From contig NZ_WVTD01000008.1 in assembly GCF_009856825.1 (NCBI RefSeq), forward strand, positions 124,001 through 188,000: DNA of 64,000 nt, written 5' to 3'. Source of the stretch: Novosphingobium silvae. GTDB lineage: Bacteria; Pseudomonadota; Alphaproteobacteria; Sphingomonadales; Sphingomonadaceae. The position numbers were made by a program, and so were the translations under genes. The notes under the pieces were generated by a model. That model was not told where the DNA came from. It worked only from the letters and a program-made list of their open reading frames with translations, and did no database searches. Shown here one piece after another: positions 17,160 through 25,928 of the stretch (positions are counted from its first letter, which is position 1; every line of letters starts with the position of its first letter).

Positions 17160-18392
17160 ATGATTCCAGCTGTCGCCGGTGAGGCCGGCGGCGCAGTGCA
17201 GGACGATGACTACGCGATGAGCGTTACCCAAAGCCAACCATCCTCCGTTTCCGCTTCCGCCGGCAAGGTTGCCCGGGATTTCTCGGCCCAGATGCAGGAG
17301 ATATGGGCCTCCACTCTCTCGTGGTTCGAGACATACTGGTTACAGATTATCGTGGCGGGCGTGATCGCAGTTACAATCGTCATTGCGCTTTATGCCTTGC
17401 GGCGGCTTGGAACGAAGCTGTGCAGCCCGGAGCGCGGACGCGGTGACTGGTTATTGATCGTCGGCCGCGTCGTTTCGAAGACGACCAACTACTTCATCAT
17501 CATGGTCGCGATCCGCGCCGTGGATGGGTATGCTCAAACTCCGCCCACACTTGACCGCTTCGTCACCTTCTTCTTCACGCTCGCAGCAGTGGTGCAGGGG
17601 GCGATCTGGGCGCGGGAGTTCATTCTGGGTGCCATCGAGCACCGCACCTCGGCAGAGCACTTCCAGGGTGAGGCGATCATCAATGCGATGGGGCTGATCC
17701 GCCTCCTTGTAAGTGTCGTGGTGTTCGCCGTGGCGGCGGTGGTGCTGCTCGACAATTTGGGTGTAAACGTAACCGGCCTGGTCGCGGGCCTGGGTGTTGG
17801 CGGCATCGCTATCGGCCTTGCAGCGCAGGGTATCTTCGCGGACCTTTTCGCGGCTTTGGCGATCATCTTCGATCGTCCGTTCAGCAAGGGCGATCAAATC
17901 AGCTTCGACAGCAGTTCAGGCACGATCGAGGCCATCGGGCTGAAATCCACGCGTATCCGGGCCTACACCGGGGAACTCAGGATCATTGCCAACAAGAACC
18001 TGCTGGACAAGGAAATCCTGAACGTAAGCGGGCGGGATCATATCCGGCTACCATTCACGATCGGCGTCGCATACGAGACGCCGCCAGAGGTCCTGTCGCG
18101 AATTCCCGCGATCCTGACCGAGCTGGTTGAGGCGGAGGGCGGCAAGGCCGCGCGCGCCGGGTTTGAAGCCTTCGGCGCAAGCTCGCTGGACTTCTCCCTG
18201 CTTGTCGACGTTCCCGGAAAGGACTGGGGGGTCGCCCATCCACTGCGCGACCGGCTGCTCGTCGCGATTATGAAGCGCTTTGCGGCAGAAGGCATCTCCA
18301 TACCATACCCCACGCAGACGACTTATACTGCCGCTCCGGACGGAACGCTGGTCATGCCCTATCCCCAGCACGCGACAGTGGCTGGGACCTGA
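17160..18392 (+). CDS. Small-conductance mechanosensitive channel (MscS family)
   Basis: An inner-membrane tension-gated channel that releases solutes on hypo-osmotic shock. The 410-aa protein has about four hydrophobic segments (near residues 60, 110, 140 and 180) followed by the pore helix GLGVGGIAIGLAAQGIFADL, the glycine/alanine-packed TM3 diagnostic of MscS. The MscS beta domain follows (FDRPFSKGDQI and then SSGTIEAIGLKSTRIR). The start is uncertain: ATG at 17160 and ATG at 17217 (MSVTQSQ) are both in frame and neither has a strong ribosome site. It is followed 92 bases later by the penicillin-binding protein on the same strand, so the two may be cotranscribed as envelope-stress functions. 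Confidence 0.88.
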   Translation: MIPAVAGEAGGAVQDDDYAMSVTQSQPSSVSASAGKVARDFSAQMQEIWASTLSWFETYWLQIIVAGVIAVTIVIALYALRRLGTKLCSPERGRGDWLLIVGRVVSKTTNYFIIMVAIRAVDGYAQTPPTLDRFVTFFFTLAAVVQGAIWAREFILGAIEHRTSAEHFQGEAIINAMGLIRLLVSVVVFAVAAVVLLDNLGVNVTGLVAGLGVGGIAIGLAAQGIFADLFAALAIIFDRPFSKGDQISFDSSSGTIEAIGLKSTRIRAYTGELRIIANKNLLDKEILNVSGRDHIRLPFTIGVAYETPPEVLSRIPAILTELVEAEGGKAARAGFEAFGASSLDFSLLVDVPGKDWGVAHPLRDRLLVAIMKRFAAEGISIPYPTQTTYTAAPDGTLVMPYPQHATVAGT

Positions 18393-18484
18393 GGCCGTAT
18401 CTAAAGGCTGTCATCGACGGCCATCCGGAGGCAGAGCGCTTCATGGATGCATGGCGCGGAAGAATCGTCTAGCTGTGGGCAGCC

Positions 18485-20506
18485 ATGGAGCTGTCAGGAC
18501 ATGTCATTGCCGAACCGGTAAGACCGGAAGAACCCGTTGCACCGGGCGTGGTTGCCGCCACTGCCCGTGACAGACGATCTATCTGGAAACGGGTTCGGCT
18601 TGGCATTGCAATCCTTCTCTTCCTGTTCATCGGCGCGGTCGGCTACCTTGCGATTACGGCTCCCCTTTCCAAGTCGCTACAGCCGATCGCACCGCCGGAA
18701 ATCACGCTCCTTGCGGCTGACGGGACGCCCATCGCCCGCAACGGCGCCATCATCGATGCACCCGTCAGCGTGTCGCGGCTGCCGCCGCACGTGGTCGAGG
18801 CATTTCTGGCGATCGAGGACAGACGCTTCTATCAGCACTGGGGCATCGATCCCCGGGGTATTGCGCGAGCGGCATGGAGCAATCTGACGGGCCGCAGCAC
18901 GCAGGGCGGCAGCACCATCACCCAGCAACTTGCCAAGTTCACGTTCCTGACCGCCGAGCGGTCGCTCAGCCGCAAGGCCCGCGAGCTTCTGATCGCGTTC
19001 TGGCTGGAGGCGTGGCTGACCAAGGACGAGATCCTCGAGCGGTATCTCTCCAATGCCTACTTCGGCGACAACACGTATGGTCTGCGTGCGGCCTCGATGC
19101 ACTACTTCCACCGGCAGCCGGAGAAACTGACCGCAGGGCAGGGGGCATTGCTGGCCGGGCTCATGAAGGCTCCGTCGCGCCTTGCTCCTACGAACAACTT
19201 TGCCGCCTCCGAAAAGCGCATGCGGCTGGTGCTGCATACGATGGTGGAAGCTGGTTACATGACGGCGCGGCAAGCCAGGGCAGTGGCTACCCCGAAGCTG
19301 GACGTGCGGCAGCGAAGCGAACTGCCGACAGGCACTTACTTTGCAGACTGGGCCTTGCCGCAGGCCCGGCAGATCGAAGCAGCTGGCTACGCCGGCCAGA
19401 CCTATCGCACAACGCTGGATTCCCGGCTCCAGGCCGCCGCGCACCGTGCCATTCGCCAAGGCGGCGCGGGGAGGGCGCAAGTGGCCCTGGTCGCGATGCG
19501 TCGAAATGGTGAAGTCGTGGCGATGGTAGGCGGGAAGGACTATTCCGAAAGCCCCTTCAACCGCGTGACGCAGGCGCGGCGTCAGCCTGGATCCACTTTC
19601 AAGCTCTTTGTCTATCTTGCAGCGCTGAAATCCGGCATGTCTCCGGATGATACCATCGCCAATACGCCGATCGAAACTGGCTCCTACCGCCCCCAGAACG
19701 CGGGCGGGGTTTATTCGCCCGTGATCACGCTGCGAGAAGCGTTCGCGCGATCGAGCAACGTCGCGGCTGTGCGCCTTTTCTCGCAGGTTGGGGATGAGGC
19801 AGTGATCGACGTCGCCCGGCGATTTGGCATCAAGGCGCCCCTGCCTGCAGGCGATCCAAGCCTCGCCTTGGGAACGGCAAGCATGACCTTGCTGGAACTG
19901 ACTGCGGCCTATGCAGGCGTTGCTGCAAACAGCTTCCCGGTTGCACCGCGCGCCTTTCCGGTTCCGGAAGCGGGATGGTTCGACTGGCTGCTCGACGGAA
20001 AGCGCAGCCTTTCCTCGCGCAATCATGCAGCAATCGAGGAGATGCTGCGCGCCACGATCAACCGCGGGACAGGGCGAGGCGCCATGTTGCGCGGACCCAA
20101 CTTCGGGAAGACCGGCACCAGCCAGGAAAATCGCGATGCGCTGTTCGTCGGCTACTCGGGCGATCTGGTGGTGGGCGTGTGGGTCGGGAACGACGATAAT
20201 TCGCCGCTTCGGGGCATTTCCGGCGGCACCGTGCCTGCGCGGATATGGCGTGATTTCATGCGCTCGGCGCTGGGCGAAAGATCGCCGCCTCCTGCAAGAC
20301 CGGCCAATCCACAAGGACCGGTGCAGCCGCTGGATGTACCCGAAGTCAGCGACATCCCGGTGGGCCAGGATAGCCACGTCCGTATAGAGGACGGGCAGGC
20401 AGTGCTCAGCACGAAGGTCGAAGGCGTGCCTCTGGATGTGCGGCTGGACTCGGACGGCCTGAATATCAGTCCTGCGGCCACGCCTTCCGTCCCTCCTTCG
20501 CCGTAG
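18485..20506 (+). CDS. Class A penicillin-binding protein (transglycosylase/transpeptidase)
   Basis: A bifunctional peptidoglycan synthase of 673 aa anchored by one membrane segment (about residues 37-60). The GT51 glycosyltransferase motifs EDRRFYQHWGID and GGSTITQQLAKF are intact. The transpeptidase has the nucleophile motif STFK (Ser370), then SSN in ARSSNVAAVRL, and KTG in NFGKTGTSQENRDALF. The C-terminus is proline-rich and periplasmic. It is shorter than PBP1a (about 800 aa) and lacks the OB-like insertion, so it is one of the compact PBP1A relatives. It is unlikely to be the only such enzyme in the cell. It lies behind the MscS gene on the same strand. Confidence 0.93.
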   Translation: MELSGHVIAEPVRPEEPVAPGVVAATARDRRSIWKRVRLGIAILLFLFIGAVGYLAITAPLSKSLQPIAPPEITLLAADGTPIARNGAIIDAPVSVSRLPPHVVEAFLAIEDRRFYQHWGIDPRGIARAAWSNLTGRSTQGGSTITQQLAKFTFLTAERSLSRKARELLIAFWLEAWLTKDEILERYLSNAYFGDNTYGLRAASMHYFHRQPEKLTAGQGALLAGLMKAPSRLAPTNNFAASEKRMRLVLHTMVEAGYMTARQARAVATPKLDVRQRSELPTGTYFADWALPQARQIEAAGYAGQTYRTTLDSRLQAAAHRAIRQGGAGRAQVALVAMRRNGEVVAMVGGKDYSESPFNRVTQARRQPGSTFKLFVYLAALKSGMSPDDTIANTPIETGSYRPQNAGGVYSPVITLREAFARSSNVAAVRLFSQVGDEAVIDVARRFGIKAPLPAGDPSLALGTASMTLLELTAAYAGVAANSFPVAPRAFPVPEAGWFDWLLDGKRSLSSRNHAAIEEMLRATINRGTGRGAMLRGPNFGKTGTSQENRDALFVGYSGDLVVGVWVGNDDNSPLRGISGGTVPARIWRDFMRSALGERSPPPARPANPQGPVQPLDVPEVSDIPVGQDSHVRIEDGQAVLSTKVEGVPLDVRLDSDGLNISPAATPSVPPSP

Positions 20507-20844
20507 CGCTACGGGTATAAGGATCGTCAAACGGCATATATGCGACCGATGATCTCGGTGCACACCATGGCAAGCGCAGTAGGCCATGACGTCAGCGGAA
20601 CTGCGGAAGGTCAAATTGCACATGAACAAAGTGAAACAGCCGGAGCGGACTTAGTCCTGGCAGCAGTCGAAAGCCGTTTGCGATACATACCTTTGCCGAA
20701 GGTGGGCAGCGAAGGCCAACGCATGGGCGGCAGTCTTGCAGTTTGGATTCACGAAGGTCGGGGCCTCGATATCGACGGGGTTCTCCTGCCGCTGCGTAAA
20801 CGCTTGTCCAAAGCCGCTCGCGTTTCCGGCCAGAGGAGGGTGGC
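20507..20844. other. Intergenic region with a stray iteron-like site
   Basis: About 340 bases between the penicillin-binding protein and the receiver gene. The only recognisable element is the iteron-like sequence at 20546-20563. The right end should hold the promoter of the two-component cluster. The site GGCCAGAGGAGGGTGGC before 20845 supplies the ribosome binding site (GAGGAGG, 8 bases from ATG). Confidence 0.5.
20546..20563. repeat. Isolated iteron-like copy
   Basis: ACCGATGATCTCGGTGCA matches in reverse orientation the iteron core of the origin 7.5 kb away (GATGATCTCGGTGC is shared with 11470-11483 and, apart from one base, with 12620-12633). It stands alone, about 300 bases ahead of the receiver gene. 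RepA could bind it, coupling this region to the replicon, or it may be a leftover of rearrangement. Confidence 0.5.
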
Positions 20845-21261
20845 ATGGATAACAAAGAAGCACGGGTTCTCCTCGTCGACGATGTCAGCGCGATTCTTGA
20901 GGAACTGCTTACCTTTATGGATATTCACCACATTCCCGCTATCGGTGTAGCCGATCTCGATCAGGCGATGCAGGCCCTCATAGACAATCCGGCCATCGAC
21001 GTGCTCGCCTGCGATGTGCGGCTGGGGCGCGAATCCGGGCTGTCGATCATCGATCGCATAGAGCAGAGCCCGGACCTTCGGGCCCGGCCTTTCCAGTACC
21101 TGTTCATTTCGGGCGATCCCCTTTCCAGAGATCCCTCACTTCCAATGCCGGAACATCATGTCCTCACCAAACCCGTACGACCGCAGGTGCTGATTGCCAT
21201 GCTGCGCAACATGATGGGTGAAACTGAAGAGCCCGCAGCACAGGCGGCACCGTTGCCATGA
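20845..21261 (+). CDS. Stand-alone response-regulator receiver
   Basis: A 138-aa CheY-like receiver with no output domain. The acidic pair is LLVDD, the phospho-acceptor is Asp57 (LACDVRLG), the Ser/Thr switch is in FISGD and the conserved Lys in LTKPVRP. It starts at an ATG with a strong GAGGAGG site. The kinase gene follows 35 bases later, so it is the likely phosphate donor. Single-domain receivers usually act as phosphate sinks, shuttles in a relay, or by binding a partner protein. Together with the receiver-MarR protein at 23729 it could make a two-target system. Confidence 0.9.
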   Translation: MDNKEARVLLVDDVSAILEELLTFMDIHHIPAIGVADLDQAMQALIDNPAIDVLACDVRLGRESGLSIIDRIEQSPDLRARPFQYLFISGDPLSRDPSLPMPEHHVLTKPVRPQVLIAMLRNMMGETEEPAAQAAPLP

Positions 21262-21296
21262 AGCCGAATGAGATCGCATAAGTTGGGAGCGACGAC

Positions 21297-22124
21297 TTGA
21301 ACGGCAGTATACCGGCGAACTTCGATTTCGGCGCCCCGCTGTCCGCGACCTGCAGCGACTTCGATGTTCCACATGCCAAGCAATTGCTGGAGGCGCTTGC
21401 CACCAGGTCCCGCCTCGCGGACCTTGGGGAACGATCTTCCGCGCTTGTTCACGAACTGCGTCAGCCCTTGTTCTCGATCGCCATGGCGAACGAGAACATG
21501 CGCCTGATGCTAGCTCACCCTGAGCTTTCCCGATCTCAGCTTGAAAGGGCAATCGAACGCATCGCCGAGCAGGTGCAACGGGCTCAAACGATCATCGACC
21601 GCACGCTGGCTTATGCATCAGGTCGAAGCAGAGACGAATCCACTGCCGACCTCGGCATCGCCGCGCGCCAGGCGATTGAGTTCATGGAACCCGTTCTCGA
21701 AGCGGCCGAGATCGCAGTCCAGGAGCATGGAACCGACATGGTCGCCACTGTGGGCATGTGCCAGATCGAGGCCGAGCAGGTCTTCGTCAACATACTGCGC
21801 AACGCGGCGGAAAGCATCGAATTGAGGCAGCAGGAAGGCTGGCAGGGCGCTCCTCGTATCTTGGTGGACATCAAGGTGGAGGACGGGACGGTCCGATGCG
21901 AAGTCTCCGACAATGGTGCAGGGCTGACCGATGCAACTGCCGCTTTGCTGTTCGAGCCGTTTTTCACGACGAAGCCGCAGACCGGCACGGGGCTGGGCTT
22001 GCGGATCTGCAGGGAGGCGCTGGAAAGAGCAGGCGGGACCGTACGGCTCGTTGCAGGGGAGGGGGAGGGTGCCAGGGTCGAGCTGGAACTGCCGCTTCAC
22101 TTCTCGGGCGGCTCGGGCAGATGA
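21297..22124 (+). CDS. Soluble sensor histidine kinase
   Basis: A 275-aa cytoplasmic kinase without membrane segment or recognisable input domain. The H-box is ALVHELRQPLFSIAMANENM (His52), the N-box is FVNILRNAAESIEL, the G1 box is VSDNGAGL and the G2 box GTGLGLRI, so the ATPase domain is complete. The start is TTG at 21297, supported by GGGAG seven bases upstream; no ATG in frame precedes the H-box at a sensible place. The first 40 residues are too short for a sensor, so a partner may supply the signal. It is convergent with, and only four bases from, the degenerate membrane kinase at 22129. Confidence 0.88.
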   Translation: MNGSIPANFDFGAPLSATCSDFDVPHAKQLLEALATRSRLADLGERSSALVHELRQPLFSIAMANENMRLMLAHPELSRSQLERAIERIAEQVQRAQTIIDRTLAYASGRSRDESTADLGIAARQAIEFMEPVLEAAEIAVQEHGTDMVATVGMCQIEAEQVFVNILRNAAESIELRQQEGWQGAPRILVDIKVEDGTVRCEVSDNGAGLTDATAALLFEPFFTTKPQTGTGLGLRICREALERAGGTVRLVAGEGEGARVELELPLHFSGGSGR

Positions 22125-22128
22125 TAAG

Positions 22129-23451
22129 TCAGATATCGGTGCGGCCCAGCCTGATGATGAAGCGGGCCGGCCGACTGTCACGCACAAGACACCGGAATTG
22201 GCTCGAGGCCTGACGGGCGACCTGTTCTACAAGCCAGAGCGTGGCTTCGTCGATGCGGCGGCTTGGAAGGGGGCGCCCGTCCTCGTCGGTGCACTCGACC
22301 GTGATCACGATGTGGGCGGGCGTCGTCGTGGCTTGCAGGATCACGTCTCCCGCCAGCTTCTCTCCACGTTTCGAGACGAAGCCGGCAAATGCACTGAGAA
22401 GCGCTGCCACCGCCATCATTTCCAAGGCTCCATGCTGCTCCGGCACCGGCCAGTCGAGCGCATCGCCTTGAAGTCTGATCGTTACGCCCTGGTGGCGCAC
22501 ATTCGACCTGGTTGCTGCGAGCGCACGTTCCAGCGAACTGCGAACCGTCAGCGTGGCATCGCCGTCACCACCGTCACGCCCGAACCAGCGGAACAGGCTG
22601 AGAATCCCCGCAGCGCCTTCGGTATGGCCTGCGATGCGCTTCACGCGCTCCTCTAGCTGGTGTCTGTTCTCGTCATCGATCTCCAGATGGGAGATGATGT
22701 AGTCCATGTTGGCGTTCGCCATCGAGATTACGTTCAGCGGCTGTGCCAGATCATGCAGCATGCCGCTTGTGATGCGGCCCAGCAGCAGGTCTCGGGTTAC
22801 TTCCGAGAGGCCCCGGTCACCCCACGCCAGCAACCGGGCGTCCACGACCGCAAGGTGACGGGTGATGCCTGCTCCGATGAAGGCAGCGCAGATACAGGCC
22901 AAAGCGAGCGCCGCATGCTCGAAGGGGCTGGGCAGGGTGAAGTAGAGGCTCAGGGCGATGCTGCCGGTCACCATCGCGGCCAACCACGACCAGCGGGAGG
23001 CCTGAAGCAGTGCAGGCGCAAAACGGCGCGGCATTGCGGCAGCCGCCAGGACGATGAGAAGGTCCAGCCAGTAAGCGGTCGATGTCTGGGCATCGGGCAC
23101 CAGGAAGAGCCCGGTCGTCAGAACCGCGCCGACGCAGAGGACAAGGAAAGCACTGTCCAGCACGAAGAGAGCCCCGGCCGCAGCTGCGCCCAGAACGCCG
23201 GCACCTGGCGCCTGAGGCGCTGTAAGGCCCAGGACTGCCGCGCAAAGAGCCATGGCCACCGGATAGAGGCGCGTGCCATCCTCCAGCAGCTTTGACGTGC
23301 GCTCGGACAAATGGAACGGCGTTATGCTGCAATCCTCCCGCACTTTTTCGCACAGACCAGCTCGCGGCTGATCGCTGCACCACGGCGACGATAGGCTCTC
23401 GTCTCTTGATTGATTGACGAAAGCCGAACAATCAAGTGCACGACTTTTCAT
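22129..23451 (-). CDS. Membrane histidine-kinase-like protein with degenerate ATPase domain
   Basis: A 440-aa protein with about four or five membrane helices (residues about 65-200) followed by a dimerisation helix with an H-box MLHDLAQPLNVISMANANM (His233). This H-box closely echoes that of the neighbouring kinase (both read QPLxxIxMANxNM). The C-terminal region has beta strands of an ATPase-like fold, but no N-box, no DxGxG and no GxGLGL can be found. It probably cannot phosphorylate itself. It may be a sensor scaffold that dimerises with, or is phosphorylated by, the soluble kinase. The start is uncertain; no clear ribosome site precedes the ATG at 23451. Confidence 0.78.
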   Translation of the reverse strand: MKSRALDCSAFVNQSRDESLSSPWCSDQPRAGLCEKVREDCSITPFHLSERTSKLLEDGTRLYPVAMALCAAVLGLTAPQAPGAGVLGAAAAGALFVLDSAFLVLCVGAVLTTGLFLVPDAQTSTAYWLDLLIVLAAAAMPRRFAPALLQASRWSWLAAMVTGSIALSLYFTLPSPFEHAALALACICAAFIGAGITRHLAVVDARLLAWGDRGLSEVTRDLLLGRITSGMLHDLAQPLNVISMANANMDYIISHLEIDDENRHQLEERVKRIAGHTEGAAGILSLFRWFGRDGGDGDATLTVRSSLERALAATRSNVRHQGVTIRLQGDALDWPVPEQHGALEMMAVAALLSAFAGFVSKRGEKLAGDVILQATTTPAHIVITVECTDEDGRPLPSRRIDEATLWLVEQVARQASSQFRCLVRDSRPARFIIRLGRTDI

Positions 23452-23728
23452 GGATATCCAGGCTTAGCGCGCGCACCTTCACCGGTTGGCAGATCAAGTC
23501 GCTGGCCGCCAGTGTCATGGGATTTGGTCATCGCGAGCGCGAACGCGATAACAACGCAGCTCGCGTTCGCGCTGTTCCTGTTGGCTGCGAGCCACAGGGC
23601 AGGGGCAATGTCGCGAAGAACGGACACTTCAGCCATCGTAGCTGTTGCAAATGTCTTCGTAGCCATGCAGCATTACTTGCCGGGAATGTGATAAGGCATT
23701 CGCTAACGATAAACAGGCGGGATGGTGC

Positions 23729-24781
23729 ATGCCGAAGAACTGGCGAACGAGACTGGGGTCGATACTGGGGCCGAACGGTCCGGACAGTGACGAAGGCGCG
23801 TCCGGCGCCTTTGCCTCGCATGTTCCGGGGCCTACGCCTTCGGAAATCCCGAAGGCCATCGAGGCAGGCTACTTCCAGCAGATAGAACCCGTCCTCATCG
23901 TGGACGACGATGCGGACTGGGGCGCGGAGTGTGCCTTCAGTCTTCGCCAGATGGGGTACGAGCCCTTCGTGGCGTCGACGGCTGCGGAAGCGCTAAGCCT
24001 CTTTTCCGACCATGGCATCTCGATTGCCATCGTGGACTACAACCTTCCCGGGCTCGATGGCATCACGCTGATCCAGCAGATGGCGCAAAGGGCGGAGGCG
24101 GACGGCCGCCAGCTGCGCTTCATCATGGCGACGGGCTATGCCACCAAGGACGTGGCCATCGACGCTATGCGGGCTTCGGCGATCGACTTTCTGGAAAAGC
24201 CGATCAGTCGGGTGGACCTGCGCCGGGCCTTGCAGCGGATAGAAGGCGTGCCCGCGGCGCCCGGCGCGCGGCGTATCCTGCTCGACAGGATTTCCGACCT
24301 GAGCGAGGAATTGCAGCGGATCGCCCAACTGATGGACGATCCGGTACGGTTTGCGCTGTCGCACGAAGCAGACAGGTCGGCGGCGGAGACAGATCGGTCC
24401 GGTGCTGTTCCCCAACCCGCTCCCAAGGATGCCGCAGACCCACGCCCGCTCAACAGCTTCATTCGCGACTTGCTGCGCAAGGAGACGAAGCGTCGCGAGA
24501 TCGGCGGCGGAGAGCTGTTTGGCGATCCGGCCTGGGCCATGCTGCTCGACCTGCACCTTGCGAAGATAGAAGGGCGGCGCGTTTCCGTGTCGAGCGCCTG
24601 CATTGCCTCGGGCGCACCCATGAGCACCGCCCTTCGGCTTGTACGCCGCCTCGTGGATGAGGGCGTGCTGTGCCGCCTGCCCGACGAGCAGGATCGGCGG
24701 CGTCATTTCCTCGCCATCAACCCGCAGTTCGAGCAGCCGCTGGTCGACTATCTCGAGGACCAGCTTCGCCAGCAAAGCTAG
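23729..24781 (+). CDS. Response regulator with MarR-type winged-helix output
   Basis: A 350-aa regulator. Residues 54-175 form a receiver (VLIVDDDADW, phospho-acceptor Asp103 in IVDYNLPGLD, MATGYATKD, and Lys in LEKPISR). A helical linker follows, then residues about 240-345 form a MarR/IclR-like winged helix (VSSACIASGAPMSTALRLVR, then RLVDEGVLCRLPDEQDRRRH). The output is unlike OmpR, NarL or Fis types. It reads in the opposite direction to the degenerate kinase, 277 bases away, and is the likely transcriptional end of this signalling cluster. The stop overlaps the end of the RES toxin gene by four bases on the other strand. Confidence 0.87.
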   Translation: MPKNWRTRLGSILGPNGPDSDEGASGAFASHVPGPTPSEIPKAIEAGYFQQIEPVLIVDDDADWGAECAFSLRQMGYEPFVASTAAEALSLFSDHGISIAIVDYNLPGLDGITLIQQMAQRAEADGRQLRFIMATGYATKDVAIDAMRASAIDFLEKPISRVDLRRALQRIEGVPAAPGARRILLDRISDLSEELQRIAQLMDDPVRFALSHEADRSAAETDRSGAVPQPAPKDAADPRPLNSFIRDLLRKETKRREIGGGELFGDPAWAMLLDLHLAKIEGRRVSVSSACIASGAPMSTALRLVRRLVDEGVLCRLPDEQDRRRHFLAINPQFEQPLVDYLEDQLRQQS

Positions 24782-25473
24782 GCGAGGTTCGGTCCTTCGA
24801 AGGCGCGTTTCTCGTAGACGGTGGTGATCGCCTCTCCGTTCCAGACGTAGCACAAGTGCCGTTCCTGTCGGCAGTTCGACAACAGTCGCGGCCGGAACAC
24901 CGCCGCGCATTCGCCGCCTTCATGGCGCACGCTGCCGTAGACGATCCCGTCGGAGCGTTTGGCGCGCAGCTTCAGGGCGAGCGCTTGCGAACTTCCGTAG
25001 CTGTCTGGATCGTAGACGTCGGGGAGAGCATCCCGCAGTCGGCGGATGTCATGCATGCGGGCATCCAGATTCACCGCGTAGACCCGCATGTCCAGTTCCT
25101 GCCCGGGCTCGCGGGTCCAGGCCATGAACCGCGAGCGGTGAAACTTCGTCTCGGCAAGGGCAGTGTCAATCGACCGGGCAGCGTAGAAGACGCCGAAGCT
25201 GCCATCGGTAAAGCGGTCGCCTCCAGGATTGAGATGGGTGAACGCAGCCATGACCGGGGTAGAGCCCGGCCCTGAAACGCGCTCCTCCGGCGGGACGAGC
25301 GAGAGGTCGCCAGCTTCCTCGCGGAGCCGGTCGTTGGTCATTGCCTCGAGCAGGAAGACCGCCTCGAGATCGGCGGGATCAGCAACGTCGTCGAACACGG
25401 AGACGGGCGGGAACCGGGTTGGCACGATGCGGTAGCATGGCCTCCATCGAACGGACGACAGCGGGATATCCAT
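24778..25473 (-). CDS. RES-domain toxin (NAD-degrading type)
   Basis: A RES-family protein of about 231 aa, the toxin half of Xre/RES toxin-antitoxin modules; characterised members consume NAD+. Family marks include RWRPCYRIVP near the start, a central FGVFYAARSIDTALAETKFH (Arg, Tyr and Glu region) and a late Ser-rich strand SDGIVYGSVRHEGGECAAVF. ATG at 25473 gives a typical N-terminus (MDIPLSSVRWRP); an ATG at 25503 is also in frame and would overlap the antitoxin gene by 17 bases. The upstream partner at 25487 is the antitoxin. Length and motifs look intact, so the pair is probably functional. Confidence 0.88.
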   Translation of the reverse strand: MDIPLSSVRWRPCYRIVPTRFPPVSVFDDVADPADLEAVFLLEAMTNDRLREEAGDLSLVPPEERVSGPGSTPVMAAFTHLNPGGDRFTDGSFGVFYAARSIDTALAETKFHRSRFMAWTREPGQELDMRVYAVNLDARMHDIRRLRDALPDVYDPDSYGSSQALALKLRAKRSDGIVYGSVRHEGGECAAVFRPRLLSNCRQERHLCYVWNGEAITTVYEKRAFEGPNLA

Positions 25474-25486
25474 CGACCGCGGCCGA

Positions 25487-25873
25487 TCAGCCGCGCTGGG
25501 CATCTATGTACTGACGCACTACGAAAAGGTCCGCGACGTTGCCCGATGTCATGCGGTCCAGCGCCGACCGGCCGCCAAAAAGCGGATGGGCGTTAGGCCT
25601 GCGAACCCATTCGTCCGCCGTTTTGGGCAACAGGATCTGCAGGCCCTTGTAGATGCCCAGGACATATGAAATGCGCTCAAGAGCATCCTTGGGGATCGCC
25701 GATACCGCACCGCGTTTCCAGGACTGGAAGGTCGAACGGCTATCCAGTCCGAGCAGCCGCATTTGTTCCTGCTCTTTGAGGCCCCACGCATCCGCAATGC
25801 GGAAGAAGGTCCGCAGGGCAGGGCCTGTCAGGTTCTTGCGATCGGGCGCGGGAGCAAGGAATGCGGTAGCCAT
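25487..25873 (-). CDS. Xre/MbcA/ParS-type antitoxin
   Basis: A 128-aa antitoxin that should neutralise the RES protein and repress the operon. Residues about 20-75 form an Xre-like helix-turn-helix (FFRIADAWGLKEQEQMRLLG then SRSTFQSWKRGAVSAIPKDA). The C-terminus is the toxin-binding MbcA/ParS segment (NAHPLFGGRSALDRMTSGNV, then DLFVVRQYIDAQRG). ATG at 25873 (MATAFLAPAP) is chosen as the typical N-terminus; a start 12 codons earlier is possible. It precedes the toxin gene, the usual order for this family. Confidence 0.88.
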   Translation of the reverse strand: MATAFLAPAPDRKNLTGPALRTFFRIADAWGLKEQEQMRLLGLDSRSTFQSWKRGAVSAIPKDALERISYVLGIYKGLQILLPKTADEWVRRPNAHPLFGGRSALDRMTSGNVADLFVVRQYIDAQRG

Positions 25874-25928
25874 GACGATCCTTTCGGATGCAATATGTGC
25901 AGTATCCAATCAGATCGCAAGTTCTTGA

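Noticed and set aside
18677-20629. A 650-codon open frame antisense to the penicillin-binding protein gene
   Set aside because: It mirrors the plus-strand gene in composition, has no family character (His/Arg-rich translation), and the sense strand has clear GT51 and transpeptidase motifs. High-GC DNA often leaves such antisense frames open.
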